From Apiospora phragmitis (lineage: Eukaryota; Ascomycota; Sordariomycetes; Amphisphaeriales; Apiosporaceae): DNA of 64,000 bases. The stretch lies in contig JAQQWL010000005.1 of NCBI GenBank assembly GCA_038363925.1, forward strand, positions 3,534,001 through 3,598,000. Direction: 5' to 3'. Shown in pieces: positions 44,546-55,234 of the stretch; position 1 is the stretch's first letter, and every line of letters begins with the position of its first letter. The notes beneath the pieces were generated by a model. That model did no database searches, was not told the DNA's origin, and saw only the letters and a program-made list of their open reading frames with translations. Made by a program: the position numbers and the translations under genes.

Positions 44546-45770
44546 ATGACTCCTACCAATGGGCAAGTTTCGATATTCAAGCCACCCGTCATTGCATTCG
44601 CCTCCGCTCCGAAAGGCACAACTTTCCACCCTTTCGCCGAGCTCCCCATCGAGCTGCGAATGCTCATCTGGCGTATCTCCCTTCAAAGACAGCGCTTCGT
44701 CACTGTTAGACTTGTTCCTGGCCCGACGCACGGAACCCAGCTCCACTACGAGGTAAAGGCGCAGCGGCGGTATCGCCACAGCAAGCTCCTGCGAGTGAGT
44801 CAGGAGGCCCGGCGCGCGGCCCTCGAGTTCTTCACTGTCCGCATCCCCTGCAGCAACCTCGGCAGCGGCGGCGCCCGCGGGGAGGTACCGCTTTACTTCA
44901 GCCCGGCTTACGACGTCTTACACATCACCGCGAGCTATCGGATATGGAAGTATATAGTCGACTTCTTGCCCAAGCTCGCGGCCGAGTGGGACTCGCGCGG
45001 TCGCGGGGTCCTCCACCTCGCGCTCGACAGATCGCTTTTCTCGTACGGTGACCCCGTCACGGCGAACATGCAGGATAGTCTGTATAAGCCCGCGCGCGAG
45101 GCCTTGACGGACGCGCTCGCCCGGCTGCAAAGATTGTGGATCGTGAACCTCGAGGGCGGAGACGTGCGCGTCATGAGCGGCTTGGCTTGGCGACACGCCA
45201 AGTGCCACCACAACCGGTCCGTGCCGGTCTTCTCCGGGCTGCAGGCGTTCGAGCGCCTTCCGGGGACGGACCTGCGACCCATCGCGGCGGACTTGGGGCA
45301 GATCGCCAGCTTTGACGACCCGGGGCGGGCGGTGCGGCTGTGGCGGGGGCTGGAGGCGGCGCTGGGGGTCCGCCGGTCAGAGGCAAAGCCGCTGGAGCTC
45401 CGCGTGTTGCTGGCGGACAAGGGGCCGAGTGAGAACAGGAGAAAAATACCACCCCGATGACCAAAACGAAGATACGTTCCGCATCGTGGACCAGGACACG
45501 GCACAGCGGTATCTAGAAGAGCAGGAGACGACGACTTGGGACCGGGTGCGCGGATTCTACAGACCCCAAGCGCCGCCCTGGGGCCAATACCTGAGCCGGC
45601 AAGAGTGGGAGGATCTGAGCGGACGCCTTCACGATGCAGTAGGATTCTGGCTGTTTATGCCGGAGGCTTTCGAGCAGCCGCCACTCGGCGATAGTGTGGG
45701 CCGTTTTAAGAGAATTAGGGATCTGAGAAAGCACCCGCCAGAGCTCTGTGTATTTGATTTAGGCCCATAG
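44546..45770 (+). CDS. 2EXR-domain protein (frameshifted)
   Basis: A single-exon gene of about 407 residues from ATG 44546 (MTPTNGQVSIFKPP). The N-terminal 2EXR signature is clear: FHPFAELPIELRMLIWRISL, an F-box-like helix pair found in large fungal families, followed by KLLRVSQEARRAALEFF, which is also typical. The middle has the usual mixed alpha/beta segment (YDVLHITASYRIWKYIVDFL). Molecular roles of 2EXR proteins are unknown; many are expanded and rapidly evolving. The frame breaks in AAAAA 45442-45446, where four As give SENRRKYHPDDQNED and an open frame to FDLGP at 45770. Expression and function cannot be inferred further. Confidence 0.75.
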
Positions 45771-45863
45771 TAGAATACCACTATGTGTCTGTCTAATAGC
45801 TGTTGGTAATAATAATTACTACACGCCAAGCCAACTAAACACAACAAAATGTTATTCATTATC

Positions 45864-46310
45864 TCACGCCCTCACATCGGTGGGCACCCTCGTCCTATCC
45901 GATTCCGCCGCCATATCCCCCGTATTGACCGTCCCGCTCTTCTCCACCATCATGATGTGCGCCTCCTTAGCGACGGGCCGGTGCCGCACCCCCTTGGGCA
46001 CCACGAACATGTCGCCGACCTGCATCACCACCGCTTCAATCTTCTTTTTATCTTCTTCTTCTTCTCCTGCCCCCTCCTCAGGCCCAGGCTCGAGCTCGAG
46101 CTCCATGGTGAGCTCGCCCGCGAGAAGGTAGAATAGCTCGTCCGAGTCCGGGTGCGCATGCCAGATGAAGGCGCCGTCGATCTTGGCGATCTTGACGTGC
46201 TGGTCGTTGACGGCGGCGACGAGGCGCGGGGACCAGTGGTCTGTGAAGGAGGAGAAGGTCTGGGGGATAGAAGTGGGAGAGGCTATTTTGGATAGTATTT
46301 CTTCCAATCT
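45864..46310 (-). CDS. Cupin-domain protein (mannose-6-phosphate isomerase-like fold)
   Basis: The main exon encodes about 148 residues on the minus strand. It has no ATG at its start. A CATAACTCCTAG acceptor at 46311-46322 suggests a short first exon further upstream, as expected if a few N-terminal residues are spliced on. The cupin core is clear: FIWHAHPDSDELFYLLAG gives metal ligands His-x-His and Glu (residues about 50, 52 and 57 of this exon), and VVPKGVRHRPVA gives the fourth ligand His. An acidic loop with nine Glu/Asp and three Lys separates the two motifs. Substrate unknown; small proteins of this group are common and mostly uncharacterised. Confidence 0.8.
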   Translation of the reverse strand, partial: RLEEILSKIASPTSIPQTFSSFTDHWSPRLVAAVNDQHVKIAKIDGAFIWHAHPDSDELFYLLAGELTMELELEPGPEEGAGEEEEDKKKIEAVVMQVGDMFVVPKGVRHRPVAKEAHIMMVEKSGTVNTGDMAAESDRTRVPTDVRA

Positions 46311-46812
46311 CTAGGAGTTATGACAAGAACAGTGTATGTGTGTGTGGGATGTGTGTGTGGGCCTTTGGTGTTGTCTTTGGCCTTTCTAAAGAATCGATAA
46401 TTTGACTACCTTGAAGTAGCTCAATCAGTAGAACCAAATGATTGTGCGATGATTCTGATAGAAGAACTCGGCCATGTTTGCAAGTCTGGGGAAGGGGGGG
46501 TTGGTGATCATATACGAACACTGCCGACATTTCTCTAAAATGCGTCACATGGCGCTCTTGAATAATCGGAAGGGCGCGCCTACTACAAGTACGGTGGATA
46601 TACACAGAAGTGGAGACACATTACTGACCAATTAAATATTTCACACACTCCAGAATACGGTGGTCAAGACAACCTGGCGATACTCCAGATAAGTAGCCAA
46701 CGAAATCTCAATCTTATAGCGTGAGCTATCAGATCGAGTGTATGTCGTCTAGTAGATGTGATATCTATGACTCTGTGTAATACCTAGACCGCTCGCTCGC
46801 CCGCTCCCTCGC
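46311..46812. other. Intergenic, probable cupin 5' region
   Basis: About 500 bp. It should hold the first exon and promoter of the cupin and the 3' end of the next minus-strand gene. A TG-rich tract (about 46331-46360) marks the transcribed side. The exact first exon could not be decided. Confidence 0.4.
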
Positions 46813-47882
46813 TCACATTCGCTTCCAGGCCCTTAACCCGGCGTACAGACCCACGCCCGCCCCCGAGAAGATGGTCAACCAAGCCAGCATGCACTTCGCC
46901 AGCACCTCCTTCGCGACCTTTTCCACCGCCTCCTTGTCGTTGGCGCGCGGGAAGGGCGCGTCCGGCACAGGCCGGCCCAGGAACTTGGCCAGGGGCTCCC
47001 ACCCTTCCTTCAGGTCCATCTCGAGGAGCTGCTCGCGGGGCACCTGGTCGCGAACGGACTGGTTGTGGATACCGATGAGGCCTAAGTTGCTTAACGTTAG
47101 TTTTCTTGCCTTGTCTCATCCCATATTCCTTTTCGCTGTATGATATGTGGGTATCAGAGAGAAGACAAGAACTAGCAGTTACTTACGCGGTCCTCCCCTA
47201 TGAGGATCGCTCTCCCCCGGCTTCAACCCCAACAGCTCCCGCGTCGAGAGCGAGAAGTGGTGGATCATGGCCGGGATCCAGCGCCAGCCCGGCACGGGCG
47301 CCGTGATGTAGGGCAGGTACCAGAGCGTCGTGGTCTTGGAGATGGTGCCGACGCTCTGCCACCAGCGCTCCGGGTCGCGCGTGACCAGGACCACTTTCGC
47401 GTCCGGGTACAGCTCGCGCAGCTCCGCGATGAAGTTGATGCCCGGCAGGTCCGTGATGCCGACGTACCCGCGCGTCAGCTCCCGCAGCAGCTTGAGGCAG
47501 AGCTGCCTGTCACCCCGCTGTCGCGCTTCGTAGGCGGCGACCCACTTTCTGGTGTAGGCTGTTGTGGCGGGGGCGGGGGCGGGGATCGTTAGTCAAGCGG
47601 GAAAGACTATGCATGAAAGACGGGTAGGCCGGGTAGATCAGGCAACCAGAGAGGGCAATGAAGAAAGGTGTATTTGAAAAAGAGACAGAGAGAGGAGAAA
47701 AGAGAGAGACCCTACTTACCATCTTCTCGGGATATCATGTGAGTCCCCCCGTGGAGAACGGGTCCGTTGAGGATCTTCTCGAGCGCGAGCTGCATCGAGA
47801 CGGTGCCGGTCCGAGAGAACCCCGCGCCGATGACCTCGAGCCCACGGGACGGGTCGCCGGGTTTCGAAGGCGCCCCACCCAT
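46813..47882 (-). CDS. P-loop sulfotransferase-like protein with C-terminal membrane anchor
   Basis: Three minus-strand exons (47720-47882, 47187-47558, 46813-47081) with canonical introns (GTAAGT/CAACAG and GTAAGT, CTAAC branch, CTTAG) form an unbroken frame of 267 residues. The start is ATG 47882, giving MGGAPSKPGDPSRGLEVIGA. A P-loop-like motif GAGFSRTGTVSMQLAL follows, then HGGTHMISREDAYTRKWVA. The 3'-phosphate-binding type segment VVLVTRDPERWWQSVGT and a downstream GIHNQSVRDQVPREQLLEMD are characteristic. A hydrophobic helix (CMLAWLTIFSGAGVGLYAGL) sits at the C-terminus. This is the large fungal family usually annotated as sulfotransferase or, misleadingly, NAD-dependent epimerase. Acceptor unknown. 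No frame errors. Confidence 0.9.
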
Positions 47883-49395
47883 GATTCAATACGCTGCTGT
47901 TGCTTCGACCAAAAGAAAACAACAGTGGTCCTGCGGGATTGGGAGTGTCTTCGATAGCCAGTGGGCTTTGTCCTGGGGGGCCGCTCTGGAACGGACAAAG
48001 GGGCGGGGACGGGACGGGACAAAGAGGGTATGTATCTCTTTAGGGATCGTACAGCAAAAATTGGGAATGGGTCCCACGGTAGCACTTGAGGAGAGTGAAA
48101 AGTGGCACGCAAATCGCTTAAAAAGCTCCCGTCAAACACGCTCGCTGACCACCAAACGGTTTTGTCACGTTACTCATGTCCTTGCATAAGGAGGTTGAAG
48201 GAAGCAGACTTCTCCCAGTCGGGTCCCCGACTATAATTGCTTATTCTTTGTGGGGAGGAATGGAAACCGCCTGGGGAAGCAACCAACAAGCATGGGGCAC
48301 CCAGCACCCCTATCTTCTGTGGGCCTCATTTCTGCTTAGCTGGGGGTGTGTGTGCGCGTTGCATTATGTGAGCGCTAGGATACTTATATACCCCTTCTCG
48401 CAAGAAACTCCCGAAGCCCGATCACCAACAATCGCTAGGAAGGAATGCCTGTCATTTCAATCTTGGCTCTTTTATGGGGCTGGGATGTCCTATATCCGAT
48501 CGCCAAGTACACCGATACCCGCTAGCCGGTGCCGTGCCGGCTTACATGAGCACCCCCAAACGCCCGAGAGCCGGCTCGATGCTTTCCATGGCAATCTTGG
48601 CGGTAGGGGCTTGCCAAAGATTGTTGGGCTGCCAGTGTTGTCTATGTTATTAGGTACGATTATTTCAAAGACTTGTATAAACCAAAAAAGACATATATAT
48701 ATATATATATATTTGTATCCACACATTCCAACGGTCGGTGGCTTTTAAGGCGTCTGGTAGGTAGCAAATAAATGTTGTGATCCGCACGGACATGACGGCG
48801 GCCCAATGAGCGCTGAAGATCAGCTGCGCCCACCGCCAAGCGCGAGCCAAAAGCAACGTCAGCAGCTCTGAATTTTGAAGTCACACAACGTGGAATAATT
48901 AAGGTGCCAATCACTCCGTACTCAAACCGTTATTGTTTGCGAGTGGCCGGCAGGAGGGCTCTTGTGCATCCACACAGCCCCAAATGCCGGATTGGCCGGG
49001 GTGACTCAGTTTCGGACGCCCTGACAAGACAAGACTCCATTCCCCAGGGACAAGTGTGCTGCATAAGATTAGGTAAGTAAGCCTCTACGAAGAATGGTGT
49101 TTCTGATAAGGGATGGAGTCAATCGGGACTCGTAATTGCTGACACGCTTTTGGCCTGGGAAAGTAAAGCTCGACCGTATGAGATTGAAAGTGTCGAAGAA
49201 GCCACATTCACAGGTTTATGGTCGTATTGGAGGGTGAGTGCTTACTGTTTGAGCGTACTCTAGACATCAACGAGCCAATCGAAGTTTGTTCCAAAGAAAA
49301 TCATGTTTACCCATGGCAAGCACGTAGCAATGGATAAGTAAGTACACAAGTAAGCCGCACTCTGACCATGAAAGATCCCATCGCAAACGCCCCGC
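47883..49395. other. Intergenic with (AT)n microsatellite
   Basis: About 1.5 kb with no supported gene. An (AT)n run lies at about 48693-48712. A long plus-strand open frame (48176-48748) runs through this microsatellite and has no domain features. The last 300 bp contain the 3' region of the sulfite oxidase remnant. Confidence 0.45.
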
Positions 49396-50778
49396 TCAAT
49401 CCTTGGCGTCCCGCGGGTCAGGCTGACTCCAGAACTTTTCGTACTCGTCCCAAGTCTGCGAAGGGAAGGGGAGAGGGACAGTAATGGGACCAAAGGGCAC
49501 ACCGGCCCTCTCAAACTCCTCGAGCCGCGCTCTCGTCACCGGCCGCGTCTTTGTTGACACTGTACACGGAGATGCGGTGGCAGGAGCTGGTGAGGTGCAG
49601 ACCCCAATTCCACGCCGTGCGCACGTCCGGCGGCTGCGTGTTCCGCGAGTTGTCCCAGGAGCGGCAGACGATCTCGATCCAGCCCTCGACGTCGCAGGGG
49701 AGGTCGAACTCCCAGCTCCGCCACGTCCACTTGCGCTTCCGCGACAGCTTCTCGAGCGGGATGGTGTACCAGTTGAAGCCGCCGTCCGTCGACAGCTCTA
49801 CCCGCTCCGGCCACCGGCCGCCGCCCGAGTAGGCCCAGCCTTTGCAGCGGATCTTGCCGTTGTGGATGAGCACCTGCTTCGTCCAGGGGGACATGATGGC
49901 TGAGCTAACCGGCATTTCTTGGATCTGGATGCCGTCGGTCATCTTGAGTTTGTGTTTGCCGACTTGTTGCGGGAATTAGAGATACTCTTTGCTCTTCACC
50001 GGCGCGCGAGAGGGCTCCCTTATGGCCTTGATACGATACAACCACTTAACGCTGCGGGCGCCGATGTAGCCCATGACAACGATACGAAGAGGATATCCAT
50101 GGATCCTAGGAAGGATCTCGCCGTTCATCTCCCATGCCAAGAGAACTTCATTGGCTTTCACCTTGGACCAGGGCACACTCACCAGGTAGTTCATCGCCTC
50201 GTCGTCCTTAAAGTACGTGTCGGCGCCGTAAAGCTCGAGATGTTTCGCACCGTCGACCAGCCCGCCGCAGGCTTTCACCACCTTCCTCAGACTAACCCCG
50301 ACATAGTGCGCGGTCCCGATCGCGCCCTCCGCCCAGGGTGCTTGAGGGACCTCGTCGCCTTGGCCGGCGTACTTGGTGATTTGCTCGATGCGGCGGGTGC
50401 CGGAGCACTGCATCGTCACGGTCTTCTCCACGCGCGGGAACTTGGACTCGTCCATGAGATCGTCCAGCGTGAAGGAGCGGGGGTCCTGCACCAGCCCGTC
50501 CAGCATGTCGGGGTGCTTCTCCCGCAGCACGGTGTCCCAAGAGTCCTCGGGGAGGAGAGGGTGTTCATGGACGTGAGACAGAATAAAAACTCACCCATTC
50601 CATCCCTTCCGCTCCATCTTGAACAGAGCATCGCGATCACCGACGGACTCGATGGCTTTCTCGTTTTTTGTCAGATGCCCGAAGGTCTGCGGGGCCAGTG
50701 CTTTGGTCTTGGGGCCGGTCATGTCCACTGTTCGATCTTCCACTCATCTGGACGGTTGAAGGTGTTCAAATCTGGCAT
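49396..50778 (-). pseudogene. Sulfite oxidase-family molybdenum enzyme, decayed
   Basis: The minus strand encodes most of a Moco-dependent sulfite oxidase/nitrate-reductase-like protein: MPDLNTFNRPDEWKIEQW, then TFGHLTKNEKAIESVGDRD, then MQCSGTRRIEQI with the molybdenum-binding cysteine, WAEGAIGTAHYVGVSLRKV, and the dimerisation domain MSPWTKQVLIHNGKIRCKGW through WNWGLHLTSSCHRISVYSV to RDAKD. Damage: a TGA and altered sequence near 50590; loss of the conserved block between REKHPDML and DGLVQDPRSF, including the FVRNH-type motif; a TAA at 49976-49978 inside KEYL-FPQQVG where Tyr is expected; and one-base slips at CC 50725-50726 and TTT 49550-49552. The slips may be read errors, but the nonsense codon and missing block point to real loss. 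Intact enzymes oxidise sulfite to sulfate. Confidence 0.75.
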
Positions 50779-51827
50779 GGCGGACTGATCAAGCCAATGC
50801 TGTTAGATGTGTTCTGGGTCAATATAGAAAAAGTGTGATGTTGACGATTTCGCGTCGAGGAGAGCTTCAAACGTTGGGGAAGCAAGAGTAGTCGGTGCTT
50901 TCTTACTTTAAGTATGCGAGGGAGGTAAATTACATGCAATTAACTAAGTGACATCCAGTCTCTGCCTCCTCCCCCATTTACATTTGCTTCGCTTTCCTTC
51001 CTGGACGAAGGAGCGATGGTTTTGATGCAACGGAATGCGACACAATTCGCAATTGCGACATCATCATGCAATGCTACCCCTCTCCCGTGCATCTGGCCCA
51101 TTTGATTAAGCACAAAGCTTAATAAGGATGCCGAAGTCTGCTTGCCCGTGGTTGAACTCAATTGGATGCACCATCTAAGCCAAAGGCGGGAGCTTAGGTT
51201 TCAGCCAATCCGTGCTCTCTGGAACTGCAGAAACATGCGCCAACAAAGTTCTGTCTGCTGTGACCCCTCACTGGAGACCAAGATCCAATTACCTCTCGAG
51301 TAAATCGACGAGCCTGGACAGCATCGTTTATGAGGCTCGGACAGTTCCCGAAAGCCGTGGTTTCGCCGACAAGGAGTGTCACTTCGCGCTTTCCTCGGCA
51401 AGACCAACAACAATGTTCCAGATGCAATACCGATATTTCGCCTATTGCTAACTTGTCTGAATAACATGTTCGGGTGAAAGATTTCTCCCCAGGGCTGCAT
51501 TCAGGACACATTCAGGGGTTGGGGTCAACCGGAACAAGGGGGGCCCGTTGGCCTGTTTAGCGCCAACAAAAAGATCAACGACGACGACGAGTACACGCGC
51601 TGGCGAAGCGGTTGCCTTCGTCGGCCTGCTGGTGAAGGCTTTTTCATTAATGTAACCTATCTACAGTGCACTCTGCGCCGTATGTAATAGCGAAAAACGA
51701 AAACCCCCATCTCCCGCCGTGATCGCCGGCGGGAGACCCCTCTTGCGCGGGAGAAGAACCAAGGTACCAAGACCAGGGCCCCGGCAACGTCAGCTAATTA
51801 CTATATCACGGCCTCGCGGCCCCTGGT
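50779..51827. other. Intergenic, no gene seen
   Basis: About 1.05 kb between two minus-strand genes, expected to hold the promoter of the sulfite oxidase gene and the 3' end of the secreted-protein gene. A polypurine/polypyrimidine run occurs near 51530-51545. No other feature supported. Confidence 0.4.
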
Positions 51828-52314
51828 TCACATTCCAGAGCATTGAGCCAAGTCTTTTTTCGCTAGCGGACACAATATATTTGCACTTGTCGCCAGCCCT
51901 CTTGCACTAGGTATCATTGCACTCTGCGTAAGCGTTTCCGTGTCTCCCACTGCCCGCGAGCCTTCGGTGTGAAAATAACTTACTCTCGACTCTCCATCCT
52001 TGGGACACATAGTCCCTCCATGGGTGCCAGGGGGAGTGCACTTGGCATGGCCGGTCTCGGGCGTATAGGCTACGTTCTCCCAATCGCATGTCTGTTTTAT
52101 CGGGCGTAATCGTCAGTGTTTGGAGAAATCCGAGTCTCTGGACTTCTCAATGACCTAGGGTGGAATTACGTACCCCGTGCACAACGTCCCCAGGAAAGCT
52201 CCCGCCCCGTCTTTGCACATTCCTATAAACTGCTGCATTATCGGGGATGGTATGGCATTGGCCCAATGAGAAGACGGTGGCGGTGGCGGTGATGATAAGG
52301 CGCGAGAACTGCAT
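51828..52314 (-). CDS. Small secreted cysteine-rich protein (effector-like)
   Basis: Three minus-strand exons, all in phase 0: 52174-52314, 51984-52091 and 51828-51923, with introns of 82 nt (GTACGT/ACAG) and 60 nt (GTAAGT/GCAG). The product is 114 residues. Residues 1-20 (MQFSRLIITATATVFSLGQC) are a clear secretion signal. Exon 2 encodes TCDWENVAYTPETGHAKCTP, continuing to MCPKDGESR, with three cysteines; exon 3 adds two more (ILC and AQC). Small size, signal peptide, spaced cysteines and no recognised domain fit the fungal small secreted protein class, which includes effectors and antimicrobial-like proteins; that role is an inference. The last exon is less certain: an alternative acceptor would end the protein earlier. 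It was built from splice signals, as no single frame is long. Confidence 0.6.
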
Positions 52315-52587
52315 GTTGTCGACCAGAAAAGGTTACGATGCAAAGGATGAGGGGTTTCGTATTCGTCAGATGTGTAGATAAGGGGTCTGTTGGGAGGTTT
52401 GATGTTCGTTTCAAGTCGTAAACGCTCTGGTTATGCCCGAATTGGGGCATGAACCGATCTCTTATATGTAGATACAGTTTCGCCGAGAGTTCAAAAGGGC
52501 ATTGATCAGGGAGCTGCGGAGCTTCTGCGTCACGGCCATCATATAGTAACCAGAGGATCCAGTAATCAGTCTCTACGAAGGGACCTC

Positions 52588-53279
52588 ATGTTACCAAAGA
52601 AGAGCCGTGCCGTAGACCCCGCCCCAAAGCGGCGCAGTCGCCGGATCCAAACCATCAAAGGGAGTGACTACGCCGCACCTGACCGTTCCTCACCTCGACT
52701 CACCTCGGGGACGCGGCGCGATGGGCCGGGAAGGACCCCGTGGGAGGTCCGACGTAAGGACACGCAGCCGCGCGGGGCCGACCCGTTCAACTACATCGAC
52801 CCGACCCACTCGCTCGTCAACTCCACCCTGATCACCGGCGGCGAGGACTTGTTACATTGCGATTGCGAAACAACATTATCTGACGGTGACGATAGCTATG
52901 ATGGCGACCTGGTCGTCTACTTCAACGCCGGCAGCCACCACATCCCGCACTCGGGGGACGACCCGAAATACGCTTATGTGCACAAGTTCGTCGAACGTCG
53001 TGTTCAGCCCGCACAGCTTCGCCGACCGCGACCCGAGCCGCGAGAGCGCGCAGGGAGTGCGGCTACAGCTGAAGCACAAGAGGGACGGCGGTGGCGTTCC
53101 CGGGCAGCCGGGCGGTGGTGGTGGCGGAGGTGCTAGCGGCGAAGAGTCTAATGCAGAAGAACTTGAACTCCGGGAACGAGATGGAGAGGGAAAAGGAGGC
53201 GGGAAAGAAAGTCATCACAAGCTACACGCGAGCGCCAATTACTCCGGGGTCAGCCTACCGCTCGAATAATAGCTGAAGC
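52588..53279 (+). pseudogene. Copper amine oxidase 3' remnant
   Basis: A plus-strand frame from 52588 encodes a segment reading NPWQ-like (GRTPWEVRRKDTQPRGADPF), then GDLVVYFNAGSHHIPHSGDD. In the next frame it continues VVFSPHSFADRDPSRESAQG and VRLQLK. The motifs LVVYFNxGSHHxPHSGD and FxDRDPSRESxxGVRL are diagnostic of the C-terminal part of copper amine oxidases, where one of the copper-ligand histidines lies in the HHxPHSGD region. The frames meet at AAA 52966-52968 (two As would restore it), and later G-rich repeats cause another shift before TPGSAYRS at about 53270. No catalytic tyrosine (NYD/E) region or N-terminal domains are found upstream, so only the last ~200 residues survive. Confidence 0.6.
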
Positions 53280-54163
53280 CGCCCTAAAAGAAGACTACTA
53301 GAGCGGGAGCCACAGGGTTAGTGATCTCAGTATCAGTAGCAGTACGGCAGTGATGTGGTATAAAGAGCCTTGATGGAACTATTAGCAAGAGGGCGCTTTA
53401 AAGGCGAGTTTCGCAGTCGATGATTGCAATACTGATTTGTCGGAGTAGCCCCAATATGAGCGATGATGTGAGACAAGCTTGTAATTAGCTCTGGCTACGT
53501 ACGTCAGGGTGGTATCTAGCGCCGACTCTTATCTGATTGACTTGTGGCCGCCTGCTCTGACAGAGGCATTGATAGAATGATAGAAAGGACGGTACATCAT
53601 ATACATGGGAGGACTTTGGAACAAGGGAACTACAAATCAATATTGTTTCATTCCATACAATGAAGGAGGAGCATGACTGTTCTGATAAATATCGATGATG
53701 GCATGAGTGCGGCCCAATCGTTGCTCCGGCCGTGACAACTAATGGCCAGGCGGTTTGGTGATTGGTGGGGGGTGCTGGCGGCCATTTAAGCGAGACTCAG
53801 CTCGGCTCACAAGTGCCCCGAACCATTAAGCGAGACGGCCTGTCTAGACCACCCGACGACGCCCCGGCCAATCAAACCGTCGAGCGACCGAGTAGTTAGC
53901 TTCAACACCGACCAAGCCACCTCATAATGAGCATGCTTCATGTAAGATATGTATAAAGCCATCGCGCTTGTTTCATAGCTCATTTGCTTTGAGCAATAAT
54001 GTTTCTCGTCTTTGTAGTGATACACTTGCATCCTTAGAAGTTTGCCTCTCCCTGTTTTGCTCTCTCTTACAACAATTGGCTCCCTTGCACTGTACTTCTA
54101 TTCGAACCAGAAACCCGGATCAATACGACAACTAGAAAGAGCTGTTTCAATTGCTACACTAAT
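53280..54163. other. Intergenic, no gene seen
   Basis: About 880 bp between the amine oxidase remnant and the dehydrogenase. GCGAGAC repeats occur near 53790 and 53830. The last 150 bp are C/T-rich and look like a promoter and leader. No other feature supported. Confidence 0.4.
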
Positions 54164-55234
54164 ATGTCGGGCCCGTCATTGATGGAGCAGCTATCCCAGC
54201 TGTTCCCACCCAAGCCTCGCTTCACTGAAAAAGATCTACCCGACTTGGACGGAAAGGTAACCTTCCACTAAATTGTCTTTCAGAGTCGCCCCCTTTATCT
54301 TGGCATGTCTGACTTCTAGCTTAGGTATACTTCATAACCGGCGCCAATACGGGGGTTGGCAAAGAGCTGGCCCGGATGCTCTACTCCAAGAATGCCAAGG
54401 TCTACATCGCAGCCAGGTCAGAGGAAAAAGCACTGCGAGCCATCAAGGACATCAAGCAAGCATCATCAGGCTCGACGGGCAAGCTCGTCTTCATCCAACT
54501 CGACCTGGCGGACCTGAGCACCATCAAGGACTCGGCCCAGACTTTTCTTGAGCAAGAGTCGCAGCTGCACGTCCTTTTCAACAACGCGGGAGTCATGAAG
54601 CCGGCCCCGGGGCACTACGACCGCCCAGGGCTACGAGCCCCAGCTCGGCGTCAACAACGTCGGCACCTTCCTGCTCACCCAGCTGCTGACGCCCCTCCTG
54701 GCGGCGACCGCGAAGCGCGAGCCCCAGCCCGGGACCGTCCGCGTCGTCTGGGTCAGCTCGTCGGCGGCCGAGGCGCCGCCGAGCCCCACGGGCGGCGTGC
54801 CCCTGGACAACCTGGACTACCACAAGCCGCTCGGCTGGTTCCCACAGTACTGCATCAGCAAGGCGGGCAACTACCTGCACGGGGCCGAGTACGCCGCGAG
54901 ACACGGCAGCAGCGACGGGATCCTGAGCCTCTCGCTGAACCCCGGCAACCTCGACTCGGAGCTCTGGCGCAACCAGGGGTTCGTGGCGCGCACGTTCCTG
55001 CAGTGGTTCATCCTGCACCCGCCCGTCTTCGGCGCCTACACCGAGCTGTATGCCGGGCTGTCGCCCGAGGTCACGCTGGAGCAGCATTCTGGCGGCTGGG
55101 TGGTGCCCTGGGGCCGGTCGATGCGGATCCGCAAGGATTTGCAGGAGGCCGCGAGGACTAAGGAGGAAGGGGGGACGGGGGTGGCCAAGGGGTTTTGGGA
55201 GTGGAGCGAGAGGCAGGTTGAGCGCTACCTTTAG
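54164..55234 (+). CDS. Short-chain dehydrogenase/reductase (retinol-dehydrogenase-like; frameshifted)
   Basis: Exon 1 54164-54256 (MSGPSLMEQLSQLFPPKPRF) and exon 2 54325-55234 are joined by a 68-nt intron (GTAACC/TTAG). About 333 residues. Classical SDR motifs are present in order: cofactor loop TGANTGVGKELA, VYIAARSEEKA, the LDLADL acidic segment, NNAG, a catalytic Ser in VVWVSSSAAEA, and the active-site YCISK (Tyr-x-x-x-Lys). The insert between Ser and Tyr (LDNLDYHKPLGWFPQ) and the C-terminal GGWVVPWGR are typical of fungal WWOX/retinol-dehydrogenase-like SDRs, which oxidise or reduce small carbonyls with NAD(P). Substrate unknown. The frame breaks in GGGG 54609-54612; three Gs give KPAPGTTTAQGYEPQLGVNN and an open frame to the stop. 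Confidence 0.85.

Noticed and set aside
48176..48748. Plus-strand open frame of 190 codons
   Set aside because: Runs through an (AT)n microsatellite giving an alternating Ile-Tyr peptide; no domain and no support.
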